Source: Anastrepha obliqua (taxonomy: Eukaryota; Arthropoda; Insecta; Diptera; Tephritidae). From it: a stretch of DNA of 64,000 bases. The stretch lies in assembly GCF_027943255.1 (NCBI RefSeq), contig NC_072895.1:48706001-48770000 (forward strand), written 5' to 3'. The notes under the pieces are model-generated. The model was not told where the DNA came from, made no database searches, and saw only the letters and a list, made by a program, of their open reading frames with translations. Position numbers and translations under genes: made by a program. This document shows positions 1 to 11,560 of the stretch, piece after piece; the stretch's first letter is position 1, and the number at the start of each line of letters is the position of its first letter.

Positions 1-1267
1 GAAAAAATCGAAGTAGCGGAAATCACGAATCACGTCTTACTTAAATAGCTGTCAAGTCCAAACTAACCTACTAATCAGTCTGAAATTTGTTTTGCCGTCG
101 TTTGATAGATGGCAGCATACGATGTCAATACCAACTTTCCTCGGGAACGCCCCAGTTGGCATCAAACATGGGTATTTATTGAACCGCCCTTCAAATCAAT
201 AGCTATCTTACCAATATAAAACCAACCAATATAAATAACATATTTACCCTACCAAATATTTTTTTAGAAATTAGATTGAACACGTTTTTTTCATTATTTG
301 TTGATTTTGATCCATTTTAGCATACAGGTTTTTTAGCAACAATTTTTCCATATCAACGCTAATACCGACCTCAAGTAACGCACCCATAACTGCAAAAATT
401 TTCTATTTATGAGCAGCGGAGGTAGAGTTTGTACAGCAGAGGGAGAGAGATAAGTACAAAAAATTATAAATTACTTTTTTACGGATTTATTATGAGCTTA
501 AACTGAATGTTGCCGGGAGTAGTCTGCCCTGTCTGGGTTGATAAAAGTCAGCGAATTTCCTTGAGAAAGAGTTGGTAATCCTTTTCGTGTGCTTTCGATA
601 TGCTACTATTTCATAAGTCGGATGAGAGCTGGAAACATGTATGCTAGGCGACTGAAATAATAATCAAATCTCTCAAATTGCTACTTCAGTAGGTTTATGG
701 CTTATATTTTTTTATCCACATTTATTACTTTCCTTGTTTACTATGCTCTCTTTGGCAACAGCAAATACTCTGCACTCCTGTAAGTAAACTGACTGACAAG
801 TACATAAGCTTTTGTTGTTGCATGCATGCTGCATGAATAGAAACTCGTAAAAAAGTCAACATTTTTCTGCCATTTGCTGCTCTAATGGAAAATACCTGTA
901 AAATATTAAAAACCTAGCCCAGAAAGTAAACAGAATGAAAATATCTAAGAAATATTGAAATTGCTCTTAGACATAAAGCCAAATTTTGTTCTAGTTGTAC
1001 TGTAAATACAAATAAATACCAGTGCCAGTAAACACAATCATGTATCTACGTACATATGTATAAATAAAAATAGATATTTCTAGTAGCAAGTTAAAATATT
1101 GTTGAACTAAAACTAATTTGTGGCTCTATGCTTCACTATGGAGCGGAAGGAATAAATATATAAAATTAATTTTGGAGCAACTCTAGATAACTTCTATATT
1201 CTATGACAGAAAACAAAAAACACCGAAGCTTGCTAGAGGAAAAATGCAAAATTTTGATTTGACTGCC
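1..1267. other. AT-rich non-coding sequence, nothing recognised
   Basis: No ORF with a recognisable domain, no terminal repeats and no RNA gene were seen. The stretch consists of AT-rich DNA with short homopolymer runs and TACATA-type microsatellite fragments. It is most likely intronic or intergenic. Confidence 0.5.
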
Positions 1268-1276
1268 ACTTTAGGG

Positions 1277-1604
1277 TGGCTGCCATAGCCGAATGGGTTG
1301 GTGCGTGACTACAATTCGGAATTCAGAGAGAACGTAGGTTCGAATTTCGGTAAAAGACCAAAAAAAAAGAAAACGTTTTTTTCTAATAGCGGTCGTCCCT
1401 CGGCAGCAATGGCAAACCTCAGAGTGTATTTCTGCCATGAAAAAGCTCCTCGTAAAAAAAGATCTGTCGTTCGGATTCGCTTGGAACGGTAGGTCCCTCC
1501 ATTTGTCGTACAACATCAAGACGCACACCACAAATGGGAGGAGGAGCTCGGCCACATACCCAAAAAGGATGTACGCGTTAATTATTTATATATACAGATA
1601 TATA
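1277..1604 (+). mobile_element. tRNA-derived SINE, copy 1 (with 9-bp target duplication)
   Basis: The 5' end carries polymerase III promoter-like boxes: an A box around 'tagccgaatggg' (from about 1287) and a B box around 'ggttcgaatttc' (from about 1337). A family-specific body follows, including 'gcggtcg', 'tatttctgccatgaaaaag' and 'acatcaagacgcacacc', ending in 'gtacgcgttaatta' plus a TATA-rich tail. The element is bracketed by a perfect 9-bp direct repeat ACTTTAGGG at 1268-1276 and 1605-1613, which is the target-site duplication expected from LINE-driven retrotransposition. Seven further copies lie in this window. Short ORFs across it on both strands are by-products of the repeat. Confidence 0.9.
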
Positions 1605-1613
1605 ACTTTAGGG

Positions 1614-2726
1614 ACATTAATCTATTAAGACTCAGGTCTAATTGCAGAAGATGTAAAGGTCTAAGTATCACTAATACGCAGATGGGGGTCTTTTACATGT
1701 ATATCGGGAGAACTTAAAATAATAACAAGGCGTGAGTATTATAGGTGACGTCTTTCCAAAACAGTTCCTTTATTTTTCGCGATTTTGACAAGTCTGACAT
1801 CAGGTCTTTTACCAATACAAAACAGACGAACGGAACAAACAAAAGGAAGAGAAATTAAATGTGTGAAAATTCAGTGAATGCCTTGTTAATATTGTGATTT
1901 GTGAGATTTAAACTAGACAAACTATTGAAAACGAAGAGCCGCGTGTTAAATTGTGAAATCACAAATTAATATAATGCCTCGAATGCAGTTGTTCCGTTTT
2001 TATGTGAAGACGCCGTGGCAAAAAAGTGTGTGTGTGTCCGTATAATATCTTGTGTTTAGTTGTTTCAATTGCTTTCGCCTACTCTTCCTCTTCACAAATA
2101 AGTAGTTTCTCTTCGTTCTTCTTGTTAATTCATGGGCTCTGACAACACAGCGAATTCGGAAGACGCAACCTGGTATTCTATCTTCCTTGAAACGAAAACA
2201 TAAAACAGAAATATTGATGGAATGATTTGTTTTTACTCCAATCTGGTAGATAATTTCACGGCATTTATTTTTTGAATATAATATCCGGCATATGTCCGCC
2301 GCGGCTACGAGCTGCATGGTCCATTTGATCAGTTCATAGTTAATAAATCGATTGAAGGCGCCCGCCATTCATTATAATGGTAGCTCCTTCCTCATTTCGA
2401 TGATGCCGCGAGCGTGTAAACTGCACGTAAAATGGACGAAGTGCCCCATGAACTTCGCGAACAGATTTATTTGTTTCAAATTCACTCAAAATTTCCACGC
2501 ACTACCGAGTATAGATTTGCAGCTATTAATGAAAAAAAAAAAATCAGCAAAAAAAAAAAATCCAAACAAATAGAAATAGTTTTAAAAGCATATTTTTAGC
2601 TCGAAAATTAAAAAACAAATCTTAAGATGTAGAAAAAACCCATGATTCAAGAACAAAAGGTTTGTCTTTTAGTAAGCAGCTTTCTCGTTACCTCTTGACA
2701 AATGGCTCCCTTAGCAAGACACTGGG
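1614..2726. other. Non-coding stretch, no gene recognised
   Basis: Contains two unremarkable ORFs (2000-2368 minus and 2352-2573 plus) with no domain I recognise. An ATG-led plus-strand reading from about 2433 gives a mildly protein-like stretch, but it runs straight into A-rich sequence. I do not call a gene here. Confidence 0.4.
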
Positions 2727-4305
2727 TTGCTGGTTGGTTGGTTGGTTCGAGTGGTGATTCAGCCAGAATCCAACTAGCGCTTCCGCACCATTTTGTTGCC
2801 ATATTCTCGTTACCAACTTGTTTAACAGTTATTTACAGCAAGACTATATCCAATCTGTGCGGCTTAGGAACCTTATTAAGCTATTGACGTCTATGCCAGA
2901 TAGTTGCTCGAGACTCTCGAACAGCGGTTTGCCCAGGGTTAGCATTCTGTCCTTCCATAGGGCAGGGCATTCACAGAGGCAATGGAAGATTGTTTCCTTT
3001 TTCTCCGGTTGTTTACAACTATGACAGTATGTGTTGTGAGGGATGCCCAATTTGGTCGGCTTGTTCTCCGATAGACCAGAAGCATACAATCTGCGATTCG
3101 AAGGTATTTTAGGGAAATTGCATTCTTGACTGCACCTAATGGTGTGAATGCCGATTCTGCAAGAGCGTCATTCATGGCAGATCGCCTTCTTGCCAGTTCA
3201 TCGGCTTTTTCGTTATCTTATATGTTTCGGAGTTCCGGGACCCAAATTAAGGTTTTTTATGGTCTCCACTTAAGGTGGTGAGGCTATTCCTACTTTGCTC
3301 CACCACTTTAGAGGTTGTTATAGCCGCGTCCAGTGCCTGGATTGCAGCTTGACTATCCGAAAAAATAGCGATATTGCCCTTAAAAGAGAAATCCGTGATT
3401 AGTAGCCTACAAGCTTCCCCAATTGCCAGTATTTCCGCCTGGAAGACACTGCTGGTATTAGGGAGACGCACAGATTTTTCAATTCCAAGTCTGTGAGAAT
3501 ACATACCAGCTCCAACACCACAATCCATTTTACTGCCATCTGTATAGACTGTGGTATCGAAGTTGTTTAGAGACAATCCCTTATTCCATTATTCCTTAGA
3601 TGGAAAGAGTGTGGCAAAATTCCTATTGAAAGTTACCATCGGGACGATGTAGTCAGTCCTCACCGTGATTAACTGAGCTTGTCGCAATAATAGAGTAGCG
3701 TGACCATACGTTTTTTCTTTCCAGCAACTCGCTTCATATAAACCTAAATGCACTCATGGTTGTCGTCTTCTTAATATGTAGGTCTATTGGAATAACGTGT
3801 GTCAGTGCATTGAGAGCCTTTCTAGGACAAGATATTATTGCACCGACCGTTATTGCACAGGCTGATCTTTGTATTCTGCCGAGTAATTTGGTATTGTACT
3901 CTCTCCCTAGAGCTTTCCACCAAACTACCGAGCCATACGATAGAATAGGTCGTATAACCGCCTAATGTATGCTTAGGTTGAAGACCCCAACTTCTTCCAA
4001 GCATACGTTTACAGGCATATAAAGCAATTTCTGCCTTCCTTACCCGTTCTTCGATGTTTAATTTCCAGCTAAGCTTGGAGTCCAGAATTACCCCTAAGTA
4101 CTTTGCACTGGGTGAAAGTGAAAGAGTTTGTCCGTTGATATTTGGTAGGGTAAAAGTCGGTATCTTGTATTTGGTGGTAAAAAGCATAAGTTCTGTTTTA
4201 CGCGGATTTAAACTTAAGCCACATCCTGTGGCCCAAGAGTTAAGCTCGCCTAACGCCCTTTGAATGATCCCACTGGGGTTGCTAGCTCTAGATGTTTTTA
4301 GTGAA
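2727..4305 (-). mobile_element. 5'-truncated, frameshifted RNase H-bearing LINE (I/LOA-like)
   Basis: Read on the minus strand, three blocks occur in the normal LINE order. The first (about 4305-3820) is the end of the reverse transcriptase, with 'LNSWATGCGLSLNPRKTELM' followed by a 'KYLGVILDSKLSW' thumb motif. The second (3576-3247) is an RNase H domain with 'YTDGSKMDCGVGAGMYS' and 'FSDSQAAIQAL'. The third (3089-2844) is a C-terminal CCHC-type knuckle with 'YCHSCKQPEKKETIFHC'. The blocks sit in different frames, so the copy is dead. The catalytic palm (YADD) and endonuclease are missing, consistent with 5' truncation. The 3' end appears to be a short CCAA-type tetranucleotide tail near 2727-2750 (ttggttggttgg on the plus strand). 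An RNase H domain is typical of the I, LOA and related clades; I cannot choose between them. Confidence 0.85.
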
Positions 4306-4493
4306 AGTAGGGGAAAAGTAAAATTTGTTGAAAAAAAAAGTTAATTTTCAAGATGATCTTCTTACGAGCAACAATTCGCAGAAGAGTTTGTATCGGTATG
4401 TCCAGGACTAGTATAAGAAGGAATTCATTCTGACATACCGCTTGAATCAGGAGATGATAGAGTAATTGAGGCAATTCTATATCGATACATTAA

Positions 4494-5131
4494 GGGGTTC
4501 CAGTGGTCTAGAGCTCGAAAACGTAGGGTATTTTCAGGAAGTTTTTCACAAAACAAAAATTTAGAACGATATATCAATTTTGTGGGCGTTTTATTTAACA
4601 TATTTTACATACAAAAATGAAAAAATAAAATTTTTTAAGTTGAAGTTGACCCTCCCGAAAAATTGGACCTGGACGTTGTTGTCCTGGACGATGTTGTTGG
4701 CTCTTCTATTTATCTGACACACAAAAACCAAAAACATTATTGATTATTGACCAGTATAGCAGATTAAAAAAAAAATTGACAAAATGCCGCGGTTTTAATT
4801 TCACACTCTAAAAATCGGTTTTTTGTTTTTTAGTTTTTTAATAAAAAAAAATACGAAAAGATTGAAATGATTCTAGTACGGGCGATAGCCACTGATGTTG
4901 TGAACAAAATAATAAAATTTTAGACGTTTCGGTTGAATAGTTTTTTTTTTTGTTTGACAACACCAGGCCGAAAAAAATTGTTTCGAGATAAATGAGTTTA
5001 AAGTTCGAGGTACAGGAGCGCGCGGACCGCTCTCTACTTAGTTAATGAGCTGTAGAAGCTCATATTCTTAAGATACTATATCAAAAAACCAAAAAATCGA
5101 TTTTTTGAAATTTCTAGGCCACCGTGCCGCC
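4494..5131 (-). mobile_element. TTAA-flanked non-autonomous element, copy 1 of 3 (638 bp)
   Basis: The ends are imperfect inverted repeats: the left end reads GGGGTTCCAGTGGTCTAGA and the right end, reverse-complemented, reads GGCGGCACGGTGGCCTAGA. Both are directly flanked by TTAA (4490-4493 and 5132-5135), the target site used by piggyBac-type transposons. No useful ORF is present. The interior is AT-rich with a conserved GC-rich patch ('gagcggtccgcg' type) and a 'gaccctcccgaaaaattgg' block. Homologous copies lie at about 46228-46880 and 55430-56080. The termini differ from those of the piggyBac element at 51316-53758, so that element is not obviously its helper. Confidence 0.8.
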
Positions 5132-5195
5132 TTAATGGATCATTTAAAAAGCTTTATTTCTTATAATGTGGTAATTTTGAAAGAATTCATGCTTA

Positions 5196-5470
5196 GCAAT
5201 TCCGAAAGAGTTACAGAAAGTCGAATAATTGGATAGTCCCGACGAGATAGATATCATTGCAGGCTTCATTATAAGAACGGAACTGGTTTCCAATGAGCCT
5301 ACCTTCACATCGGTGTATGAAGTGTCCAGAGGAGGCTTATCAAAGCACAGTACCAGCTTTCTGAGTATTGCTAAAAAATTGGAGCTAGCATTCAACAGTT
5401 TTAACGGCACAACTATTCAGCATGTGGCAGCTACTGGGAAAAGCTTATTGCATGTCCAGAGTACGTGAAT
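5196..5470 (+). pseudogene. Possible P-element/THAP9-like transposase C-terminal remnant
   Basis: A plus-strand reading (interrupted by a TAA at about 5226-5228) gives 'DEIDIIAGFIIR', then 'EVSRGGLSK' and 'AKKLELAFNSFNG'. The combination of an 'IAGFI.R' block and an 'SRGGL' block followed by a helical segment resembles the C-terminal part of P-element and THAP9-type transposases. No catalytic residues, THAP domain or terminal repeats were found. The reading stays open for about 79 residues and then ends. Family assignment is by motif impression only. Confidence 0.35.
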
Positions 5471-5479
5471 GCCAGAAAG

Positions 5480-6749
5480 AAGCCTTTTGCAAAACAGGAA
5501 TGTGGGAATGTTGTTAGTAATGTAAGAATAGTCGTGACGTGGCGGTCGAAGCCCAAACTGGGTCAAGCGAATAATGTGTAAATATGTACAAAGTTTGTTT
5601 CTAGTCAATTTAGGATGAAACAAAATTTCAATAATTTCCAAAATACTTGGTTCACTTGCCATGAAATCGCTTAAATACTCGTACAGTAAGAAAAGGTCTA
5701 GGCGCAAATAGAACTTCAATGCTCAATTAGTTGATACGTCTCGAAAACCAACAATAAAGTAGACTCATTAATAAAATGTTAGCAATGCCAGTGTTATTGA
5801 AACCATTTTTCTTCAGCCAAAAAAAAGGAGCAACAGTAATGCGCGCCAAAGACACGTATGTGTGGCAAAGCAGGATTTACAAAGGACTAAATGCGTATGC
5901 CAATTTCTAGCTGCTTCTAACACAGCCCTGTTTAAATTGCAGTCCGATTTTCCGTGCAAATATACTTATTTTTATACAATTAGGCACTTTTTTGTTTTGT
6001 GCAAACATCTTTTCGATGCTAGGCACGTTTTCACTTACAAGCCATTTCGATTGCTTTCGGCCTAATTTCAAGTTAGCTATTATGCTTAGAGGGCCTTAAG
6101 TTAATGTATAGGTACATATATATTCTCGTATAAAGTTATAAATATAGGGTACATGCTTGATTGGTAGACACGTATCTGGTATATAATACATATGTTCAAT
6201 AGGTGGCCAAAAACGGATCGAACACGCACAACAACACATACACTTCAATTCAACTTTATCAACAGATGACGTATACTTAAACATAATCACATTTTGGATT
6301 AAAGATGTTTTCATTTTTGTGTAAAGCTTTAGCTTAGAACTTACCTGTTTGTTAAAAGAATTTGTTACACCTAGTTTTGTTTGTGATACACTCAATATAT
6401 CCAAAAAGTCAACACTAAGTGACTTTCATTGATAGCTAGTCTCTATCACAGCGAGTAAAAAATGTGACAGTGAAATAGTGGAGGCACTTAATTGGGAAAT
6501 ACTGCCACACGCAGCTTTTTGATTAGACTCAGATCCGACTGGCTGCTATTTTTCAATGGAATACACTCGACACTTAGCCAGCAGCGTAACGCTTTTCACG
6601 AAAATGTAAAGGAAATTGCTCGATGACTCTCTGGATACTGCAAATTTTCTGGTAAATCTGGTTTCATAGGATTGCACATGCCGCTTGAATGATAGCGGTA
6701 TAAGTCTGTAGTTTAAAATTGTACTTTTTAAATCCCGATTTCACAGGTA
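5480..6749. other. Non-coding stretch, nothing recognised
   Basis: AT-rich sequence without recognisable coding domains, terminal repeats or SINE boxes. Short ORFs here lack codon or motif support. Confidence 0.4.
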
Positions 6750-6751
6750 TA

Positions 6752-7717
6752 CAAGGTGAAGCCCAAAACAAACAAGACTAGGGTCATACAAATGTTTTTG
6801 ATGGCGCCATCTTTTTAATGAGTCAGTGCGTTGGAAGTTACAGCCCTAGCTGACTTCCAGTGAAAGCTTGGTGATATTTGGTTCAGTGAAGGCGAAGTTA
6901 TTGCGTCAGTATATTTGTTACATTGGTACAAAAATATGTTTCAAACAAAGAGCAAATATCAAATTTTGCTTAAAATCGGTAAAACGTTGGAAAAAGTTTA
7001 TGGCGATGATTGTCTGTCTCGTGCTAGAGTTCATGCGTGGTTTACACGTTTCCGAGATGGTTGTAAGGACATAAGGGACAATGAACATATCCGCCGCCCA
7101 AAATCAGTAATTACCGAAAACTCCATCGAAATTGTTTGTAAATTTATCAAAAATGAACCGAAATCATCATTGAAATTCATCGAATCGGTGTTGAATATCT
7201 TCAAAACAACGATTTATCGCATTTTAACTGATCATTTAGGCTTACGAAAGGTCTGTGCACGTTTCATTCCGCACTAATTAACTGAGGACCAAAAATTGCT
7301 CAGAATTCAACAATCGGAAGACCTCATTTAAGAGGCGAGAAAAGTCTAGAAAGAACTTCGTTTACAACATTCTAACTGGTGATGAAAAGTGGTGTTTCCA
7401 ACATGAATCTGAGACTAAGCGTCAAAGTATCGATTGTAAGGCTCCAGATGAGCCACCACCCAAAAAATCGCGTTTGGAGAAGTCAAAAATCAAGTCTATG
7501 CTCATTTGTTTTTAAAATTCCAAGAGAATTTTGTTCACAAGAACAGGACATTCCGGTCAATGTCTTGAAGCACTCTTTCGAAAAGTTTTTAGATCACGCG
7601 AAATAGTGTATCGAGGACAGAGGGGACTATTTTGAATAAATAAACTCGAAGGTGTTGGAACAGAGCTCCTGTCGTTTCTATTTTTGCATAGTCTTGTTTA
7701 GTTTGAACTTCCCCTTG
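6752..7717 (+). mobile_element. Internally deleted mariner element, family A copy 1
   Basis: Terminal inverted repeats begin CAAGGTGAAGCCCAAA at 6752 and, read in reverse from 7717, CAAGGGGAAGTTCAAA; both then continue into a shared 'AAACAAGACTA' block. TA dinucleotides flank both ends (6750-6751 and 7718-7719). The transposase remnant on the plus strand has the paired helix-turn-helix region with 'SRARVHAWFTRFRDG' (about 7018-7062) and the linker 'RILTDHLGLRKV'. It then has the first catalytic Asp region 'LTGDEKWCFQHESETKRQ' (from about 7374). Sequence between the first catalytic block and the C-terminus is deleted, so the second and third catalytic Asp are absent. A related copy lies in reverse orientation at 24913-25720. 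It is non-functional but has complete ends, so it could once have been mobilised in trans. Confidence 0.88.
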
Positions 7718-7732
7718 TACGATTTGCTATTA

Positions 7733-8800
7733 GTAGTAGTAGTATTTATTGCAAATAAAAGTAAAACATACAAAATTTAAAATTTTCTTATTGTAATATT
7801 AAGAAAAAAATAAATATTTATAATAATTTAACGGCAATGGCATGAGCCGTCTGTCGATTTATTTTTCGTACAAAACAATTATTCGGTGTACGGTTTTTTT
7901 TTAAACCAATTAAACTCTTTTATTAAGTAATGTCTGTTTCTAGATCATTTTCTCCATTGAGAATCTCAATCATTTGTAAATCATTTAAGGTAAATTACAC
8001 ATTGAGCAAGTTTTATTTTGTGTGTCAAATCTGTTGTTATTTAAAATTACCATGTCACCTCTAGCCCTCATGATCCACATGCTTGATTCTATATCATATT
8101 TTTTTTAATAAACCAGACCTCTTGACCAATCTAATTCCTTACATATCCTACTAGTACTTAAGGCTTTTTGTATGTACATATTCGGCCTAACCTGGTTGTG
8201 GTTTGTTAAAAGCAATTTTGCATCTTCTATCCAGCTTTCTGATTGTATGTTATCTATTCGCCAAATGACATCGTTTTTACTAAACAAGTTCTTTAGATCT
8301 CTAATCCAGGAGACTTCTTTCTTTATAACAATTTTGGACAGATAATGTGGCAGCCGATTTTCTGAGTATATAAACAAAATTCTGTGCATATATTTCAGGA
8401 ACAGTTTCCAAGAAAAGGAACGGTTTCCAAGAAAAGTATGTATGTAGGCATATGTGATGGTAGCTGCGGAATTCGCTTTACAAAATACTTTTGCAATATA
8501 TCAACTTCTTCAAACCACCCGAAACCTCACACCTGTGCTGCGTATGATCGTATTGAATGACAAACTGTAAGAAAAAGTTTCCATTTAGCTTCAATTGAAA
8601 TTTCTTTCTTGTAGTTTGCCTGGGTGATCCGCTAACAAAATGATATCATCCGCATACATTAGAAGTCTAATATTTTTCCCTTCTATGTTTAATCCCTCTT
8701 TAAAGCTTTCATGCAAGTCGTTTATGTAAAGAGCAAATAGTATCGGCGACAATAATTGCTGCGATTTGTTTTTTGTTTCATTCCCTTCAACTGTGTGGAT
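7733..8800 (-). mobile_element. LINE 3' portion, family B copy 1, with TAC-repeat tail
   Basis: Read on the minus strand from 8800: 'LSPILFALYINDLHESF', then the reverse transcriptase active-site motif 'LLMYADDIILLADHPGKLQ' (about 8680-8610). After a degenerate stretch comes the downstream region 'RLPHYLSKIVIKKEVSWI'. The C-terminal Cys-rich knuckle sits beyond 8100 and is better preserved in the sister copy at 36350-37092. The 3' end is AT-rich 'tttgcaataaatactactacta' (minus strand), a TAC-repeat tail, and lies 14-16 bp from the end of the mariner at 7717. The YADD box is intact, but frame breaks and a gap of missing palm/thumb sequence show a dead, 5'-truncated copy. Clade not assigned. 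Confidence 0.82.
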
Positions 8801-10217
8801 TCGTGCATTATATATATGCATATTTTTTCCGCAAATTTAGCCTTTAAATATAGGCTGAATAAAATACTAAATCGCAGACTGCTGGTGGTAGACTAGTGGT
8901 TCGAACATTCATGCTTATTTCATGAAGGCATGTTTGCCACTCTAATCCATTTAATAAGTTATAATTATAATAATAATGTAACATACCTGGAGAAAATGAA
9001 TGGATTTAAAAATATCATTGCCCAATAAGCTCATGTAAAAGTCCAGTTATGTTGAGCTAAACTTCCATAAACCGACAAAATTTTATTGACCTTCAAAAAA
9101 AAAATGGAAGGTATATAATTTCTACCGTGAGATACTCAATTTGTGGTGTACGCCTTTGTGTTGTTCCAGAACAGGCCTGCATATGTATGTCGCCTACGAA
9201 CAACATATGGGCTATAGATAGTACTGATACTGTCGCAAGAGATAAGACCAAACTTATTCTGTATATACAACAAAACTTTGTTAAATAAAGAGAATTTATA
9301 TCATTTGTATTCCTCCTGGAATATTGTTTTTACGTAACTTCAATACTCCTTTTTCAACTATGTATAATACATAAATGTGTCCCAATTTCCTCAAAGGAGT
9401 TTTTTGGCCACCATATCAAATATTAGTTTATTTTTGCCACCGGATTTTAGTGAACGAATACCAACAAAGTTTATGCTCGTATACAGTCAGTTATGTCAGC
9501 GCACTTCATGTTAGCATATCACCCGACTCGTCGGTTGCGAACAAAAAGTCACATAGCATTTCAGATTTCCCAAACTACATACGCTATGCCGGGTGTTGCG
9601 CTGCTGTTAATGCTTCATCGCTTGTTGCATAAGAGCAAATTGGCTTCATTGCCAAAAAAAAGGTGTTAGACAACTATGAGCAAAAACGAGAAGCGGCTAA
9701 AAACGAGCGTGCAGTTAGCTTTTGTGCGAGTATAGCACGGCCGCCTGTTGCTATTGGCAATGCTTTTTCCAATTTCCTTTGCCTTGCTAACTGAATCCAT
9801 TGCACATAGCAGACAGCTTAATTTGGTGCTATTACTGCTTCAGGCTTGATGCTACGAACATTTTTTCATTCTTTTTTCAGCATGTTTTCTACTTTTTTAA
9901 GAACAGCAGGTGGCAAACGGAGAGACGGAAACTTTTTGTTTGTGGAATATTAAAGCAAATTGCAACGCAGGTGAAAAAAGTGAAAATAATAAAAAGTAAA
10001 TATTCAGACAAGCCATGGCTTTTGATATTAAAAAAAATATTTCTTTTGTGTATATTATAAATGTCAGGCTATTAATTTTATACTTTTTTTTCCATAAAAG
10101 AAGCGAGCGTGCAAGTACACACCTAAGGCGCAATGACACTGTGCGGTTTTGCTCTTTTATTGCCGATAGATCTGATTCCACATATACAAAAATAAAGATG
10201 TTTTGCAACTTTTTATG
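8801..10217. other. Non-coding stretch, nothing firmly recognised
   Basis: AT-rich sequence. Around 9150-9330 there is a segment with a polyadenylation-like AATAAAG and a run of short motifs that could be an old solo LTR, but no TG...CA ends or target duplication could be fixed. The ORF at 9375-9632 has no recognisable motif. Confidence 0.35.
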
Positions 10218-10545
10218 ATGAGGTAGGTAGGTAAGTAGGACTGAAACGGCCTTTAAACCAACTCACATGTAGATCCATTTTGTTACCACAGCAGTGGTAT
10301 TCCTCATTTCTCGGTATCATTTTGTCCTAAGTGCAATCCCACTGCTCTGCCTGTCACTTATACCCCTAAGGTCAACAGAAACATTCAAGAGCTATGAGCC
10401 AAAGTGTCATGCCACGCGTGACAGTAACATTGACGATGTCTGCCCAACACTTTCTCCTCCTCATTATTTTAGCTTTTGCAATATTCAGAATGAAGTGCAT
10501 TAAATCTTTGAGTATGTCGACCTAGGAGACGAAGACCAATCTTTA
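10218..10545 (-). repeat. TAGG microsatellite and possible LINE 3' end
   Basis: The plus strand reads 'gaggtaggtaggtaagtagg' at about 10219. In the opposite sense this is a TACC-type tail like the one that ends the LINE fragment at 61205-61823. The sequence to its right may be a degenerate LINE 3'UTR on the minus strand, but no coding motif was found to prove it. Confidence 0.3.
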
Positions 10546-10611
10546 TGGAAGGTAGAAAATAAAGGCAGATTCATTTAGAGATATCGGATTTTAAGTTGAA
10601 ATAAAATAATG

Positions 10612-11560
10612 AACTTTCAAATTTATTGGACAACCTTTATTATTCTTGTGTAAAGCCATTCATCACATTTATTTTTTTAATCAAATGTTGGCCGCAACTG
10701 CGCCGTACAATAAAAGTCCAAAGATGTGATATCACACGATCTTGGTGGACCAGTGGGGTCTGAGACGAGGGATAAATTGACCACCGAAACGATGAGGCAG
10801 TAAATCCTTTGTTTCAAGGGCTATATGGTAAGTAGCGGCGTCTTGTTGGAAAAAAATATTTAAAAGAACATGGGCTTTAATTTTCGGTATCAAAAAGTTA
10901 TTTATTATGGGGCGGTAGCGTTCGCCATTCAGTGTTACATTGGCGCCAGACTCGTCTTTGAAGAAAGCCGCATCAAATGGTTGTTTTCAATGGATGTCAT
11001 GGCATTTCTTGAATCGCTCCGTGCTGCTCTTTAGCCCGTATACTGGAACTTTGACATAGTCACTAAGCCAAAAATGAGCTTTTGCTGAGCAAAATTTGGC
11101 TTCCCAAATTCGGATTTTCTGCGAGTTTTTCAACAGCTAAGGAATGGAATTATGACGCTGTGGAAGATCGTGCGGCTTCAAGTCTTGGACTAGCTCGCCT
11201 TTATATGCTTTGAAACCAAGACCTTAGCGTAAAATCGCCCAAGTAGTGCCAAAAATAAGACCAAGTTGTTGAGATCGGCGCCGAATCGATTCTTGCGGGT
11301 CTTCGGCAAAACTCTCTTTTACAGGCGGAATATTCTTTTCACCTCGGTCTGTACGTGGTCTAATCGGTCGATTATCATCCAATAATATATAATTATTCTC
11401 AATTTTGCCGATCGTTTGCGCGAATAGTGCGCTCAGTAGGCCGATTATGTACACCTGAGCGGGCGATGAACACTTTTTACAAAGCGTCGATTTTCGTAAT
11501 ACAACTGGCCGATTTGTAAACGTTGTCGAGGCGTGAGTTTTCCATGATGAAATGCCAATG
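10612..11560 (-). pseudogene. Degenerate rosa-type (DD41D) mariner-superfamily transposase
   Basis: On the minus strand the reading starts with ATG near 11543 ('MENSRLDN' region). It continues with 'HNRPTERTIRA' and then 'LLDDNRPIRPRTDRGEKN' and 'ESIRRRSQQLGL' (11400-11260), the N-terminal helix-turn-helix region of this family. Further on, 'FFQQDAATYHIALETKDLL' carries the second catalytic Asp, and after a frameshift 'GPPRSCDITSLDFY' carries the third. The spacing between the two Asp is close to 41 residues once the frameshift is allowed for, which is the DD41D signature of the rosa group (first described from the fruit fly Ceratitis rosa). Many stops and frame changes show an old copy. The C-terminus after 'LDFYC' appears internally deleted. 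Ends are approximate: a 'tccaata' core recurs near both. Confidence 0.8.

Noticed and set aside
2433..2575. ATG-led ORF with a protein-like beginning (MDEVPHELREQIYLFQ).
   Set aside because: It runs into an A-rich tract after about 35 codons, with no splice donor or known homology pattern.
8885..8915. 'ggtggtagactagtggttcgaac' looked like tRNA-type promoter boxes.
   Set aside because: The B-box-like word sits too close to the A-box-like word, no cloverleaf can be drawn, and it does not match the SINE family.
9150..9330. Possible solo LTR (AATAAAG and compact promoter-like segment).
   Set aside because: No TG...CA ends, no target duplication and no second copy in the window.
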